A DNA stretch of 64,000 nt from Candidatus Eisenbacteria bacterium (GCA_016867715.1 VGIW01000002.1:47056-111055), one strand, 5' to 3'. Positions 48,477-57,661 are shown, counted from the stretch's first letter. The notes: a model not told the origin generated them from the letters alone. Made by a program: numbers and translations.

Positions 48477-50013
48477 GGTCCCAGTTCTCCTCGCGATCGA
48501 GCGCCCAGTATCGGCCGGTCACGGTGCACACGCGCCCGAGCCCGAGCGCGGCGCACTTCTCGTCGACCGCCTCGATGTACGCCGCTCCCGCCTCCGGACG
48601 CTCGCCCCGTCTTCCGAGCAGGCTGTGCACGCAAACCCTCTTCACGCCGCGTTCCTTCGCCATCTCGAGAAGCGCCATGAGGTGGTCGAGCGATCCGTGC
48701 GAGCTGAAGAACGAGACGATGCCGAGAAGGTGGAGCGTCTTCCCGTCCTTCGCGGCCCCGTCCATCGCCCAGAGGAACGCCTCGTTTGTCCGATAGGAAC
48801 CGTCCGCGATCGCCCGGTCGATGCGGAGCCGGTCCGAAAAGAGCACGCGTCCCGCCCCGAGATGGAGATGTCCCGCCTCCGAGTTCCCGACCGTCTCCTT
48901 CGGAAGACCGACCGCCTCGCCGGAAGCGGCGAGAAGGGTGGACGGATAGTTCGCACGCAAACGATCCATGTTCGGAGTGTACGCCTCGGCGATGAGGTTG
49001 CCGAAGATCTCGTCCGAGTGCCCCCACCCGTCCGCGATCACGAGGAGCACGCGGCGCTTCCCCTCTCCGGCCGGGAAGCATTCGAAGAGGGGGCGTCCGG
49101 TCATCTCGCTCGGTCGGGGGACGCCGAGGAGAGCGAGCACGGTCGGGGCGACGTCGATGAGCGAGCCGCCGCCGCGCGGGACGATTCCGTGAGGGACCTC
49201 GCCGCTCGGAACGAAGACGAAGGGGACCGGGCTCGTCGTGTGACCCGTGTCGACCGTCCCCTCCGGGTAGAGCCAATGCTCGACGGTTCCGTGGTCGGCG
49301 GTGATGATCGTCTCGACCCCCGCCCTTCGCGCCGCCTCGGTCACGCGGCCGAGATGGCGGTCGACCGTCTCGACCGCCTGTCTCGCAGACTCGGCGTTCT
49401 CGATATGTCCGAGCACGTCGATGTTCGCGAAGTTGGCGACGATGAGATCGAAGCCGCCGTCCTCGAGGCAGGCGACGATCCGGTCCGCGACCTCGTTCGC
49501 GTGAAGCCCCGGAATCGTCGAGTAGTCGGCCACCGCCGGCGACTCGATGAAGAACCTCTCCTCGCCCGGAAAGGGCTCCCGTCTCTTTCCGTTAAGAAAA
49601 TACGATAGATGAACGGATTTTTCGGTCTCCACGACCTTCGCTTGCCGGAGCCCGGCCCGGCTCACCGCCTCGCCGAGCGTTCCGGCGATTGCTTCTTCCG
49701 GGGGGAAGGCGACGCGGACGTCGAGATCCTCGTGATAGCGGATCATCGTCGCGAACCGGAGGTCGAGCGGCTCCCGGACGGGGAAGTGCCGGAAACCGCG
49801 CTCGACGAAGGCTTGCGTGAGCTCGATCTCGCGTTCCCCGCGGATGTCGTAGAAGATCACGGAGTCCTCCTTCGCGGGAAGGCCGGCCGGTGTTCCGTCC
49901 GGGCCGTAGAGCACGAGCGGGTTCATCGCTTCGTCTTCCTCGCCGCGGCGGTACGCATCGAGGACGGCGCGGGCCATCGGCGAGCGGTACTCGGGGTTCG
50001 TCTTCTCGGTCAT
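48415..50013 (-). CDS. Circularly permuted cofactor-independent phosphoglycerate mutase-like enzyme
   Basis: A 532-residue protein of the iPGM family with its two halves in swapped order. Residues 1-330 match the usual C-terminal half: FYDIRGEREIEL, VVETEKSVHLSYFLNGK, ANFANIDVLGHIEN, TADHGTVEHW, HTTSPVPFVF. Residues 335-532 match the usual N-terminal half: LLVIADGWGHSDEIFGN, GLPKETVGNSEAGHLHLGAG with the catalytic Ser, LLGRRGERPEAG, and TGRYWALDREENWDRVEKAY. All metal ligands are present by eye alignment, as are most substrate Arg and Lys residues. The usual DGRD motif is GRRG, which loses its second Asp. It interconverts 3- and 2-phosphoglycerate if active. No signal peptide. It has its own promoter-like element. 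Confidence 0.85.
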   Translation of the reverse strand: MTEKTNPEYRSPMARAVLDAYRRGEEDEAMNPLVLYGPDGTPAGLPAKEDSVIFYDIRGEREIELTQAFVERGFRHFPVREPLDLRFATMIRYHEDLDVRVAFPPEEAIAGTLGEAVSRAGLRQAKVVETEKSVHLSYFLNGKRREPFPGEERFFIESPAVADYSTIPGLHANEVADRIVACLEDGGFDLIVANFANIDVLGHIENAESARQAVETVDRHLGRVTEAARRAGVETIITADHGTVEHWLYPEGTVDTGHTTSPVPFVFVPSGEVPHGIVPRGGGSLIDVAPTVLALLGVPRPSEMTGRPLFECFPAGEGKRRVLLVIADGWGHSDEIFGNLIAEAYTPNMDRLRANYPSTLLAASGEAVGLPKETVGNSEAGHLHLGAGRVLFSDRLRIDRAIADGSYRTNEAFLWAMDGAAKDGKTLHLLGIVSFFSSHGSLDHLMALLEMAKERGVKRVCVHSLLGRRGERPEAGAAYIEAVDEKCAALGLGRVCTVTGRYWALDREENWDRVEKAYRAIAFGDGRRVSLA

Positions 50014-50084
50014 GGTCTCTCCGATTCGTCCGGGTTCTCCGGCGGCGCATGCGGATCCGCGCGGGAGGTTCGTTGTTTCCCGTG

Positions 50085-50093
50085 ATTATAGCA
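50085..50093 (-). promoter_or_regulatory. Extended -10 promoter of the permuted mutase gene
   Basis: On the minus strand TGC followed by a perfect TATAAT, about 72 nt upstream of the ATG. No clear -35. Confidence 0.45.
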
Positions 50094-50128
50094 ACGGGCC
50101 GGTCGGGATGCCACGCGGCGCGCGTGCG

Positions 50129-51475
50129 TCATCGAGTTCCGGAGGGCGCATTTCGCCGAGCGCCGGCGTCGAAGAGCGCGGTGAGACAAGCCGCGACCGC
50201 GAGAGGGAGGAGGACGAGAAGGTTTCTACCGAGCGCGGTTCCGTTCAGAAGAAACGTGTAGCTTTCGGTGAGGCAGTAGGCGGCGGCGAAGAGAATCGCG
50301 CCCCCCGCGAGAACGATCTCCGGAACGCCGCGGCGCAGCGCTCGTCCGGGAAGAAGGAGAAAGACGAGCGCGAACCACGCGAGCCCCCAGCTTCCGGTGA
50401 GCGTCATGTTCGCTGCGGAGAGACGCGCGCAGTCGTACGCGCGGCGGGCGATCGACGCCGGGTCGGGGAACGAGAGAACGTGGTACGGGGACTCGGCGAT
50501 CCCCCCGAGATGCTTGAAGAGGAGCCAGGGAAGAGAGAAGGGAAGGGAGATCGCGAACCATCGGAGAAGCGCGCGTCCGCCCCCTCGCCCCGTGCGGCGA
50601 ACGACGACGATCGCCGAGAGGAGCAGGAAGAAGGGGAGCCCCTCGTTCTTGATCACGGGAAGAAAACCCGCGAAGAGAGCGGCGGTCGCGAGCGATCCCC
50701 CGTCCTTCTCCCGCTCCCATCGGGAAAGATGAAGAACCGACGAGGCGAGGAAGAAGGCGAGGGGAAGGTCCATGTACGCGACCGATCCGTGATGGACGAG
50801 AAGGGGGGCCGAAGCGAGAAGAAGAAGCCCGAGGCCCGCGGTTCTTCCGTCGGTTCGCTCTGCAAGAAGGCGCCACGAGACAAAGAGGAGAGCCGCGAGA
50901 AAGAGCGGAAAGAGCATCTTGATCGCCGGCTCGTGCCACATTCCGGCGGCGCGCGCGAGGTAGGCCTCGACGAACGGAATCCCAAGCGGGTAGCCGGGGA
51001 AGCCGGCCCAGTCTCCGTCGAAGAAGCCCTCGGGGAATCCCTTTTCGATGTAAAGTATTTTCGCGCGGAAGGACCAGATGCGCCACGCGTCCCAGCTGTG
51101 GATCGGCCGAAGGACCGCCTGGCGGAACGCGTAGGCGACCTGCGCGAGGGCGACGGCGAGAGCGAGGAGCGCCCAGACGGATCGGGGCGCGCTCTCTCGC
51201 GTCCAGACCGAGTCGATCGGACCGCCCCTCCCGAGGATTCGTCCCGCGGGATAGAGAAGAACGGGGATCGCGAGGAGCGGCCCGCTCGCAGGGACGCCGA
51301 GAAGCGCGAGGGCGAGCGACCAGGTTCCGACGACGGCGGCGCCGCTCCCGAACGAGGCGACGAGACGGTCGAGGAGCCCCGCGCGCCGCATGCCGACCCG
51401 AAGGAGAAGGAGGAGCCCCTCGCCCGCGGCGACGAGGAGAACGAGCGCGATCCCGGCGGAGAAGAACGCGGTCAT
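50129..51475 (-). CDS. Multi-pass membrane protein, GT39-like glycosyltransferase candidate
   Basis: A 448-residue integral membrane protein with about 11 hydrophobic segments. RPIHSWDAWRIWSFRAKILY (about residue 140) has the acidic/aromatic first-loop character of predicted membrane glycosyltransferases. KNEGLPFFLLLSAIVVVRRT occurs late, and MYLYG- or QxxRW-type motifs are absent, so the call is provisional. ATG 51475 overlaps the stop of the upstream gene (ATGA), pairing it with the exported membrane protein at 51472. The pair reads as one transcript. Confidence 0.6.
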   Translation of the reverse strand: MTAFFSAGIALVLLVAAGEGLLLLLRVGMRRAGLLDRLVASFGSGAAVVGTWSLALALLGVPASGPLLAIPVLLYPAGRILGRGGPIDSVWTRESAPRSVWALLALAVALAQVAYAFRQAVLRPIHSWDAWRIWSFRAKILYIEKGFPEGFFDGDWAGFPGYPLGIPFVEAYLARAAGMWHEPAIKMLFPLFLAALLFVSWRLLAERTDGRTAGLGLLLLASAPLLVHHGSVAYMDLPLAFFLASSVLHLSRWEREKDGGSLATAALFAGFLPVIKNEGLPFFLLLSAIVVVRRTGRGGGRALLRWFAISLPFSLPWLLFKHLGGIAESPYHVLSFPDPASIARRAYDCARLSAANMTLTGSWGLAWFALVFLLLPGRALRRGVPEIVLAGGAILFAAAYCLTESYTFLLNGTALGRNLLVLLPLAVAACLTALFDAGARRNAPSGTR

Positions 51476-52530
51476 CCGCCTTTCCTCCTGTAGACCGATC
51501 CGAACCCCGGCTTTCGGAAGAGAAGCTCGCACGCGGCGGAGTCGTCGGGCGCGGGCACACGATAGGAAAGGACATAGTTCGCGCGATCAGCCACGCGGTT
51601 CGGGTACAAGTAGTACGCGCCCCTCTCCCACGGGTACGGCTTCTCCGCGCGGAACTCGACGGGCGCGCCCCGAGGGATTCTCCGTTTCGCTTCGTAGAGG
51701 AGCGGATAGAACCCGGGCGGGTTCGTCGCCTCGATCTTCTCGTCCAAGCTCTTCCCGGCGAGGACGCGCGTGTCCGCTCGGAGGATCCGGACCTCGTCGC
51801 AGCCGGCGCGCGCGAGAAAGAGAAGCGTCCCCGCGAGAAGCCCGCGCGAAAGGACGCGCGCCCCTTTCGCGGGGAACCTGCGGGCGCTCCGAAGGGTGAG
51901 GAGGAAAGGCAAAACGACGAAGAGAACCCCGAGAAGAAGGGAGAACGGAATCGGGCCGATCCGGGCTCCGAGAATCCCGTTCACCGAGTAGTGCGCGCGA
52001 AGCTCCGTCTCCGAGAAGTCTCTCGCGATCGCGCGCAATCGCTCGCGAAACCCCCGCGCGCCGCGCAGTTCGAAGAGAACGAGGCTTGCCCCCCGCGCCC
52101 GCGGACCCGGGGTGAGGAGAAAGCGATCGATCGTTCCCCTCCAGCGCGGATCGCGCGAGAGATCGAGGACGCTCCGGCCGCTCGGGATCGCGAGACGCCA
52201 ATCCGGCACGAAACCGCGCTCGGCGTCGTCGGTCCAGTAGACCACGGCCCCCGCCTCGGGAGGTTCGACGCGAACATCGATCTCCAAACGATTGAACCGA
52301 GAAGCATCGACCGCGAGGCGGCCCGGGCTGAGAAACGAGGAGATCTCGTCCTCGACATCGAGCCGGGCGGCTCCCGCGCGCGGGGCGAGGCGCCCGGTCG
52401 GCGCCGACCACCCGAGGAGGTCGCCGCCCGCGAAATCGAAGCGGAGAGACTCCGCGCGCGGCCCTTCCGCGAACGCCGCGCGGCATGCGAGAAGAACGAG
52501 AGCGACAAGGATGAAACCGGTCTTCCGCAC
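51472..52530 (-). CDS. Exported membrane protein of unknown function
   Basis: A 352-residue protein with a signal peptide (MRKTGFILVALVLLACRAAFA). The mature N-terminal region (about residues 22-185) is rich in beta-strand-like sequence and resembles a carbohydrate-binding or jelly-roll module, but I cannot name it. Two hydrophobic helices follow (about residues 195-212 and 228-245), then a soluble domain with KPYPWERGAYYLYPNRVADR. GTG 52530 has GGAGTGA upstream. It is paired with the downstream membrane transferase candidate. The real function is not known. Confidence 0.6.
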   Translation of the reverse strand: MRKTGFILVALVLLACRAAFAEGPRAESLRFDFAGGDLLGWSAPTGRLAPRAGAARLDVEDEISSFLSPGRLAVDASRFNRLEIDVRVEPPEAGAVVYWTDDAERGFVPDWRLAIPSGRSVLDLSRDPRWRGTIDRFLLTPGPRARGASLVLFELRGARGFRERLRAIARDFSETELRAHYSVNGILGARIGPIPFSLLLGVLFVVLPFLLTLRSARRFPAKGARVLSRGLLAGTLLFLARAGCDEVRILRADTRVLAGKSLDEKIEATNPPGFYPLLYEAKRRIPRGAPVEFRAEKPYPWERGAYYLYPNRVADRANYVLSYRVPAPDDSAACELLFRKPGFGSVYRRKGG

Positions 52531-52616
52531 GACGTTTCACTCCGAGACGAGAAAGCTCCTATTATCGTACACGAGGGACGAGGCCCTTGGCGATCGGAAC
52601 GCCCGCCGCCCGTTTC

Positions 52617-52645
52617 TTGCGCCCCGCGCGATCGGTCTCTATAAT
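52617..52645 (+). promoter_or_regulatory. Sigma70-like promoter of the M1 peptidase gene
   Basis: TTGCGC (52617-52622), a 17-nt spacer and a perfect TATAAT (52640-52645). It is about 50 nt upstream of the peptidase ATG. Confidence 0.55.
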
Positions 52646-52693
52646 CGCATCAGTCGCGCGTCCGGCGGGCGCCGCCTCGAGGAGAGAAACACG

Positions 52694-54823
52694 ATGAGAT
52701 CTCTGAAAGCTGCCCTCGCGATCGTCCTCGCGCTTGCATCGACGGCCTACGGAGCCGGGCGGATCGTGGAGCACGACATCCGAGCGGCGATCGATCCGTA
52801 CCGATCCCGGCTCGAGGCGTCCGACCGCTTCACGATCGTCGGCCACGAAACGAGCGTCTTCCGGTTCCTCCTGAACGAGAGTCTCGAGATCGTCTCGATG
52901 GAGCTGGGCGGCGCCCCGATCCAATGGCGGGAAGAACCGCTCGATCGGAGCCGGTGGGGGGGAGCCCTGTACGGCGAGGATTCCTTGTGGGAAGGGGTTC
53001 GCGAGATCGCGATCAACCTTCCCGGACGCGCGGGGGACAGCTCGAGGGTCTCGATCGAATACCGGGGCGCCGTCCTCGACTCGCTTCGCGCGCCGTCCGC
53101 GGGCTACGAGCGATCGTTCGAGACGACGTCCGGCCTGATCGAGGCGCGCGGGGCCTATCTTTGCGGCCCCACCTTTTGGGTGCCGACGGTTCCCGGGGAC
53201 CTCTTCACGTTTCGCTTGGAGGCGCGCGTTCCGCGGGACTGGGAGAGCGTGAGCCAGGGGACGCTTCTCGCGCGCTTCGAAGAGGGGGGATCGAGGATCG
53301 CCCGGTGGCGCGCGGACGACCCGATGGAGGAGGTCTATCTCGTCGCGGGACCGTATGTCTTTCGGGAGGCGGACTTCCACGGGACCAAGATCCAGACCTT
53401 CCTCTACGACGCGGAGGACGCAGAAAAACTCCATGATATGTATATCGATGCCACCCAAACTTTTCTGGACCGCTACAGCCGCGCGATCGCCCCGTATCCG
53501 TTTCCGAAATTCGCCCTCGTCGAGAACTTCTGGCAGACCGGCTTTGGGATGCCGTCGTTCACCCTTCTCGGCGCGCAGGTGATCCGGCTTCCGTTCATTC
53601 CGCGCACCTCCTTCGGGCACGAGATCCTCCACAACTGGTGGGGGAACGGGGTGTACGTCGATTGGGAGAAGGGGAATTGGTGCGAAGGGCTAACGGCCTA
53701 CGGGGCGGACTATGCCTACAAGGAGGACCAGGGGGCGCTCGAGGCGGCCGGTTTTCGCCGCGGTGAGCTCCAGAAATTCCGGAACTACGTGAGCGAGCAC
53801 GAGGATTTCCCGCTCGTCCGGTTCCGCAGCCGATCGGACGCGGCGACGCAGGCGATCGGCTACTCCAAGGGTACGATGGTCTTCCACATGCTCCGCAGGG
53901 AGATCGGGCACCGCGCGTTTGTTGAAGGTCAAAGGAATCTCTTCCGAGACAGGCGCTTCCAGCCGTCCGATTGGGGACACGTGAGAGAGGCGTTCGAGAC
54001 GGCGAGCGCCGCCGATCTCGAGACGTTCTTCCGGCAATGGACGGAGCGCACGGGGGCGCCCATGCTGCACCTTGCCGATGTCCGCTCGAAGACGATCCGC
54101 GGGGGGCGCTACGAGGTGAAGGGGACGGTCGTTCAGGAGAAGCCCCCGTATCGGCTCGACGTGCCGGTTCGCATCGAGACCGAGGCGGGCCCGGAGAGCC
54201 TCGTCGTTTACCTCACTGGGGAGAAGAAAGGATTCGAGTGGAAAGGGAATGCCCGGCCGCTCGCGGTCGCGGTCGATCCCGCCTTTCATCTCTTTCGGCG
54301 GCTCCACCGGGAGGAGATCCCTCCGTCGCTCTCCGAGACTCTCGGAGCGGATTCGGTGTGGATCGTGCTCCCCGAGACGGGCGGCTCGCCGTCCGATTCG
54401 GCGCTTCGCGCGCTCGCCGAGTCGTGGGCGGCCCGTCCCGGCGTCCGTGTCGCGACGGAGGCGCTCCCCGAGGACGTCTTCGCGCGCTCGACGATCTGGC
54501 TCTTCGGACGGACCGTCTACGCCGAGCGATTCGCCAAGACCCTCCCCGCGGGGACGAGCCTCTCCGAGGGCGTCTGGAAGATCCCGTCCGGGGATTTCCC
54601 CGCCGCCTCTCACTCCGTCGTTCTCACCGCGCGGCATCCGGTCGATCCGGAGCGCTCGTGGTCCCTCTTCGATCCGCACGATCCGGAAGCCGTCCCCGCG
54701 CTCGCGCGGAAGATCCCTCATTACGGGAAGTATGGATATCTCGTGTTTGAAGGAACGGAGAACACCGCCAAGGGGGAATGGGAATCGTCGCGTTCCCCGC
54801 TCCGCGTCGAGCTTGAACGGTGA
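52694..54823 (+). CDS. Secreted M1-family aminopeptidase
   Basis: A 709-residue exported protein with a signal peptide (MRSLKAALAIVLALASTAYG). A beta-sandwich N-terminal domain leads to the gluzincin core: GHEILHNWWGNGVY with HEILH, and WCEGLTAYGADY with the third zinc ligand Glu (residues about 315-340). The HExxH to Glu spacing is one residue shorter than in leukotriene A4 hydrolase, which I recall for the Bacteroidetes-like subgroup. RDRRFQPSDWGHVREAFE and the C-terminal beta domain follow. The acidic GAMEN exopeptidase motif is not obvious, so specificity is unclear. ATG 52694 has GAGGAGAG upstream and its own promoter. Confidence 0.88.
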   Translation: MRSLKAALAIVLALASTAYGAGRIVEHDIRAAIDPYRSRLEASDRFTIVGHETSVFRFLLNESLEIVSMELGGAPIQWREEPLDRSRWGGALYGEDSLWEGVREIAINLPGRAGDSSRVSIEYRGAVLDSLRAPSAGYERSFETTSGLIEARGAYLCGPTFWVPTVPGDLFTFRLEARVPRDWESVSQGTLLARFEEGGSRIARWRADDPMEEVYLVAGPYVFREADFHGTKIQTFLYDAEDAEKLHDMYIDATQTFLDRYSRAIAPYPFPKFALVENFWQTGFGMPSFTLLGAQVIRLPFIPRTSFGHEILHNWWGNGVYVDWEKGNWCEGLTAYGADYAYKEDQGALEAAGFRRGELQKFRNYVSEHEDFPLVRFRSRSDAATQAIGYSKGTMVFHMLRREIGHRAFVEGQRNLFRDRRFQPSDWGHVREAFETASAADLETFFRQWTERTGAPMLHLADVRSKTIRGGRYEVKGTVVQEKPPYRLDVPVRIETEAGPESLVVYLTGEKKGFEWKGNARPLAVAVDPAFHLFRRLHREEIPPSLSETLGADSVWIVLPETGGSPSDSALRALAESWAARPGVRVATEALPEDVFARSTIWLFGRTVYAERFAKTLPAGTSLSEGVWKIPSGDFPAASHSVVLTARHPVDPERSWSLFDPHDPEAVPALARKIPHYGKYGYLVFEGTENTAKGEWESSRSPLRVELER

Positions 54824-54990
54824 TCGCAGGGGACCCGACGGTTCCCCGAGTCCCTTGCGGGGCATCGCCGGCCGTCTTCGTATGCCGTCTTCTTTCCCGA
54901 GACTCACCCGCTCTTTGTCGGCACGAGAACTCTCTCCGCTTCCGGAAGACCCTATCAAGCCATTTAAGAATGTAACCTAAGGGGTAATCG

Positions 54991-55100
54991 TCAGGCCGTT
55001 TGAGAGGTAACCCTCCTCCTCTGGTTGGGAAGCCTTGCGAGTGCTGCCAACTGGTCGAGTTTCCGTTCGATGGTTGCCGCGAGAGCGAAGGGGTCGAGGG
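54991..55100 (-). pseudogene. Possible C-terminal remnant of another gene
   Basis: On the minus strand the frame ends FALAATIERKLDQLAALARL, then PNQRRRVTSQTA and a stop. It reads like the genuine end of a protein, perhaps a mobile-element gene, joined to sequence antisense to the truncated deiminase. The family is not recognised and the boundary near 55100 is approximate. Nearby sequence is more AT-rich than the flanks. Confidence 0.3.
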
Positions 55101-56356
55101 GATACGAAGAGGACGACCAAGTGAACGCCGCTCTGGCCGCGTTCTTCGGCGCTCCGTTGCACGCGCTCCCGCGCTTCTGCACGGGGGGGAACATCATGAC
55201 CGACGGACAAGGGACCGCGTTCTCCACGCGGCAGATGGCGGATGAGAACGCGTCCTTCGGCGACGAGGCGTCCTTCCTCTCCCTCGCGGAAGGGTACCTT
55301 TGCATCACGCGCTATTTCGTTCTCGACAACCCGGAGATCCACGGAATCCAACATATTGATTGCTATGCGAAGCTTCTCGACGAGGAGACGGTGCTCGTGA
55401 AGAGGGTCTCTCCGAGCCACGGGGAGTACGCGTGCGTGGAAGCGCTCGCGGACGCCTTCGCGGGAGCGACCGGATGCTACGGCCGGCCCTACCGGGTTCA
55501 CCGCGTCGATTGCGGCGCGTACAACTCGTACGGCGTTCCGGCCGCCTACACGAACTCCCTGATCCTGAACGGAAAGGTTCTCGTTCCCCTCTTCGGGATC
55601 TCCACCGATGCGGCGGCGCTCGCGGCGTACGAGGCGGCGATGCCCGGCTACGAGGTGATCGGGTTCCCTTGGGGCTCTTGGTACTACTACGACGCTCTTC
55701 ACTGCCGGGCGATGGGGATCCACGACCGGCACATGCTGCGGATGACGCATCGGCGAATGGACGAGACGGTCCCGTGGGCTTCGTCGCACGAGATGCGCGT
55801 GTTCATCGACGATCGGAGGGGCGCGGGGCTGGTTGAGGGAGGGAGCTTCCTCCGCTGGCGTCTTCAGGGCGAGACGGAGTGGAACGATGTTCCTCTCGCG
55901 CCGACGGCGGATCCGGACACGTTCGCCGCCGCCGTTCCGGAAGTGCCCGGCGGCGCCGTGGTGGAGTACTGGCTCGAGGCGTCGGATTCCAGCGGGCGGG
56001 TCGAGCGCCTTCCCCGCACCGCTCCGCTCGGATGGTACGCGTTCGAGGTCGAGATCTCCGTCCTCGTCCGGGGTGGAGAAGCGGGGCCTCGAGCGCTCCG
56101 CGCGGCCGCGGCGCCCAGCCCGTTCCGCGCCGAAACGACGATTCGCCTCGCGAGGCCCGCGCGCGGCGGTTCCTCGGCGCAGGTGTACGATCTCCTCGGA
56201 CGGCGGATCCGCGCGCTTCCGATGGCCGGCGTCTCGGGGGAATGGGTGTGGAACGGGAAGGACGACGTCGGGCGCGAGGTTCCGCCTGGCGTGTACTTCA
56301 TTCGCGTCCGGGAAGGCGGATCGGACGCGACGATCCGCTCCGTTCGGCTCCGCTAG
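55025..56356 (+). pseudogene. 5'-truncated secreted agmatine/peptidyl-arginine deiminase-like gene
   Basis: The open frame of 443 codons carries the C-terminal two thirds of the pentein deiminase fold: GGNIMTDGQGTAFSTRQMAD, GIQHIDCYAKLLDEETVLVK with the catalytic His-Asp, and ALHCRAMGIHDRHMLRM with the catalytic Cys. The N-terminal repeat that family members begin with is missing. Its place is taken by about 25 unrelated residues, where the frame is antisense to a different gene's end. A linker and FlgD-like sorting domain follow (VYDLLGRRIRALPMAG, then KDDVGREVPPGVYFIRV), so the ancestral protein was secreted. Homology starts about 55110. I treat it as a deletion-derived pseudogene, though a short product is possible. 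Confidence 0.65.
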
Positions 56357-56393
56357 AATCGATCGGTTCGAGCCTCGCGCTCGGTGCTCCGCA

Positions 56394-57497
56394 TCAATCT
56401 TCCTTCGGCTTCTTCTTCCCGAACAGCCGGCTCCAGAAGCTTCGCTTCTCTTCCTTCGGCGGCTCGGCGGGCGCGGAGCGTCCTCCTCTTCCGGGAGCGG
56501 TCTCATCGGCCGAGCGCGGGCGTCTTCGTCTTCGCCGCCTTCGCTCCGGCTTTCCCTTCGAAGGCTGCGGCCGCTCCTCGGTAGGCGGCGGACGAAATCT
56601 CTCTCCCTCGGGCTTCTTCCGGTCGCCGCGCGGCTTCTTCTTTCGGCGCGTCTTCGGAGGGATCTCGGCGCCCGGCGGAAGAGCGCGGGCGAAACTTTCC
56701 GCCTGAAGGAAGTCGAGCACGCGCCGGTTGAAATCCGCTGGGCTCTCGACGTTCGCGAAGCGGCCCGCCTGCGGAAGCTCGATCACGCGGGCTCCCCGGA
56801 TGCGATCCCCCAGCGCGCGCGCGGCCCCGCGAAGGCGCGCGTCCTCGTCCGACCCGCAAAGAACAAGAACGGGAAGATCGAGCGCGGGAAGATTCGACCA
56901 GTCGTCGGGGCGGATGAAGGGCTCCGCGCTCTTCCACGGGGCGCACCCGTGCGCGAGCACGATGTTCTCGATCCAGCGAAACGCCTGCTCGTTTCTTCGG
57001 GTCGCCGCGAAGAGGTCGGACTCGAGCCAATCCTTGAGCGCCTTCTTGTGCGCCCTGGGATCCTCCAAGAGACCGGGATCGATGGAGGGCCCCGGGAGCG
57101 CGCGATCGGACGATCCCCCCTCGCCCAGCGCGCCCCAGATCGCGGGGCTCGCGAGAACGAGGGCGGCCGCTCGCGTCCGATGCCGGAGCGCGAAGTGAAC
57201 GGCGATCGCCGCTCCGAACGAATGGCCGACGAGAACCGGGCGAGTGATCTTTAACGTATCAAGAAGCGTGCGAAGCTGCAGGACGAGGTTGTCCGCGGAA
57301 AAGGGCGCGGCGGGCGACGAGGATTCCCCGTGGCCGCGGAGATCGTACCGAACGACGCGCGCCGCCCGCGGGAAGACCTTCCACTGGGGATTCCAGATTC
57401 TTCCGTCGAGGGTGAGGTCGTGGATGAGGACGAGCGGGTGTCCCTCGCCGGCGACCTCGTAGTGCGTCTCCATGTCCCACGTGAGCGTGAAAGGCAT
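56394..57497 (-). CDS. Alpha/beta hydrolase with a long basic C-terminal tail
   Basis: A 367-residue protein. Residues 1-270 are an alpha/beta hydrolase: HPLVLIHDLTLDGRIWN near the oxyanion hole, VVRYDLRGHGESS, and PVLVGHSFGAAIAVHFALRH with the nucleophilic Ser (about residue 98). Asp (VLCGSDEDARLRG) is visible, but the usual catalytic His position reads QAGRFANVE, with no obvious His. The last 90 residues are low-complexity, with a run of eight Arg, and end FWSRLFGKKKPKED. ATG 57497 has GGGGAG upstream and a full promoter. A lipase, esterase or dehalogenase role cannot be chosen. Confidence 0.78.
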   Translation of the reverse strand: MPFTLTWDMETHYEVAGEGHPLVLIHDLTLDGRIWNPQWKVFPRAARVVRYDLRGHGESSSPAAPFSADNLVLQLRTLLDTLKITRPVLVGHSFGAAIAVHFALRHRTRAAALVLASPAIWGALGEGGSSDRALPGPSIDPGLLEDPRAHKKALKDWLESDLFAATRRNEQAFRWIENIVLAHGCAPWKSAEPFIRPDDWSNLPALDLPVLVLCGSDEDARLRGAARALGDRIRGARVIELPQAGRFANVESPADFNRRVLDFLQAESFARALPPGAEIPPKTRRKKKPRGDRKKPEGERFRPPPTEERPQPSKGKPERRRRRRRRPRSADETAPGRGGRSAPAEPPKEEKRSFWSRLFGKKKPKED

Positions 57498-57531
57498 ACG
57501 CTTGATTTCTCCCCGTTGAACCGACCGACGC

Positions 57532-57560
57532 ATTATAGGGGCGGGGAGGCCCGTTGGCAA
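57532..57560 (-). promoter_or_regulatory. Sigma70-like promoter of the alpha/beta hydrolase gene
   Basis: On the minus strand, TTGCCA (complement of 57555-57560), a 17-nt spacer and perfect TATAAT (complement of 57532-57537), about 35 nt before the ATG. One of the best promoter matches in the window. Confidence 0.6.
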
Positions 57561-57631
57561 CGGGGCAGTGAGGGGGAGCGGCCCGGCGGCGCGGCCTTCG
57601 GCGGACGCTCCCTTCCCGCGGGCGAGATCGG

Positions 57632-57661
57632 TTGGGTGCAACCCCCCGTAAAGGTTATTAT
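57632..57661 (+). promoter_or_regulatory. Candidate promoter of the lipoprotein AP-superfamily gene
   Basis: TTGGGT (57632-57637), an 18-nt spacer and TATTAT (57656-57661). It would place the RNA start downstream of the upstream in-frame ATG 57660, supporting the start at 57744. Confidence 0.4.

Noticed and set aside
50012..51493. 493-codon plus-strand frame opposite the membrane glycosyltransferase candidate
   Set aside because: Almost entirely charged low-complexity sequence, the typical shadow of hydrophobic codons on the other strand.
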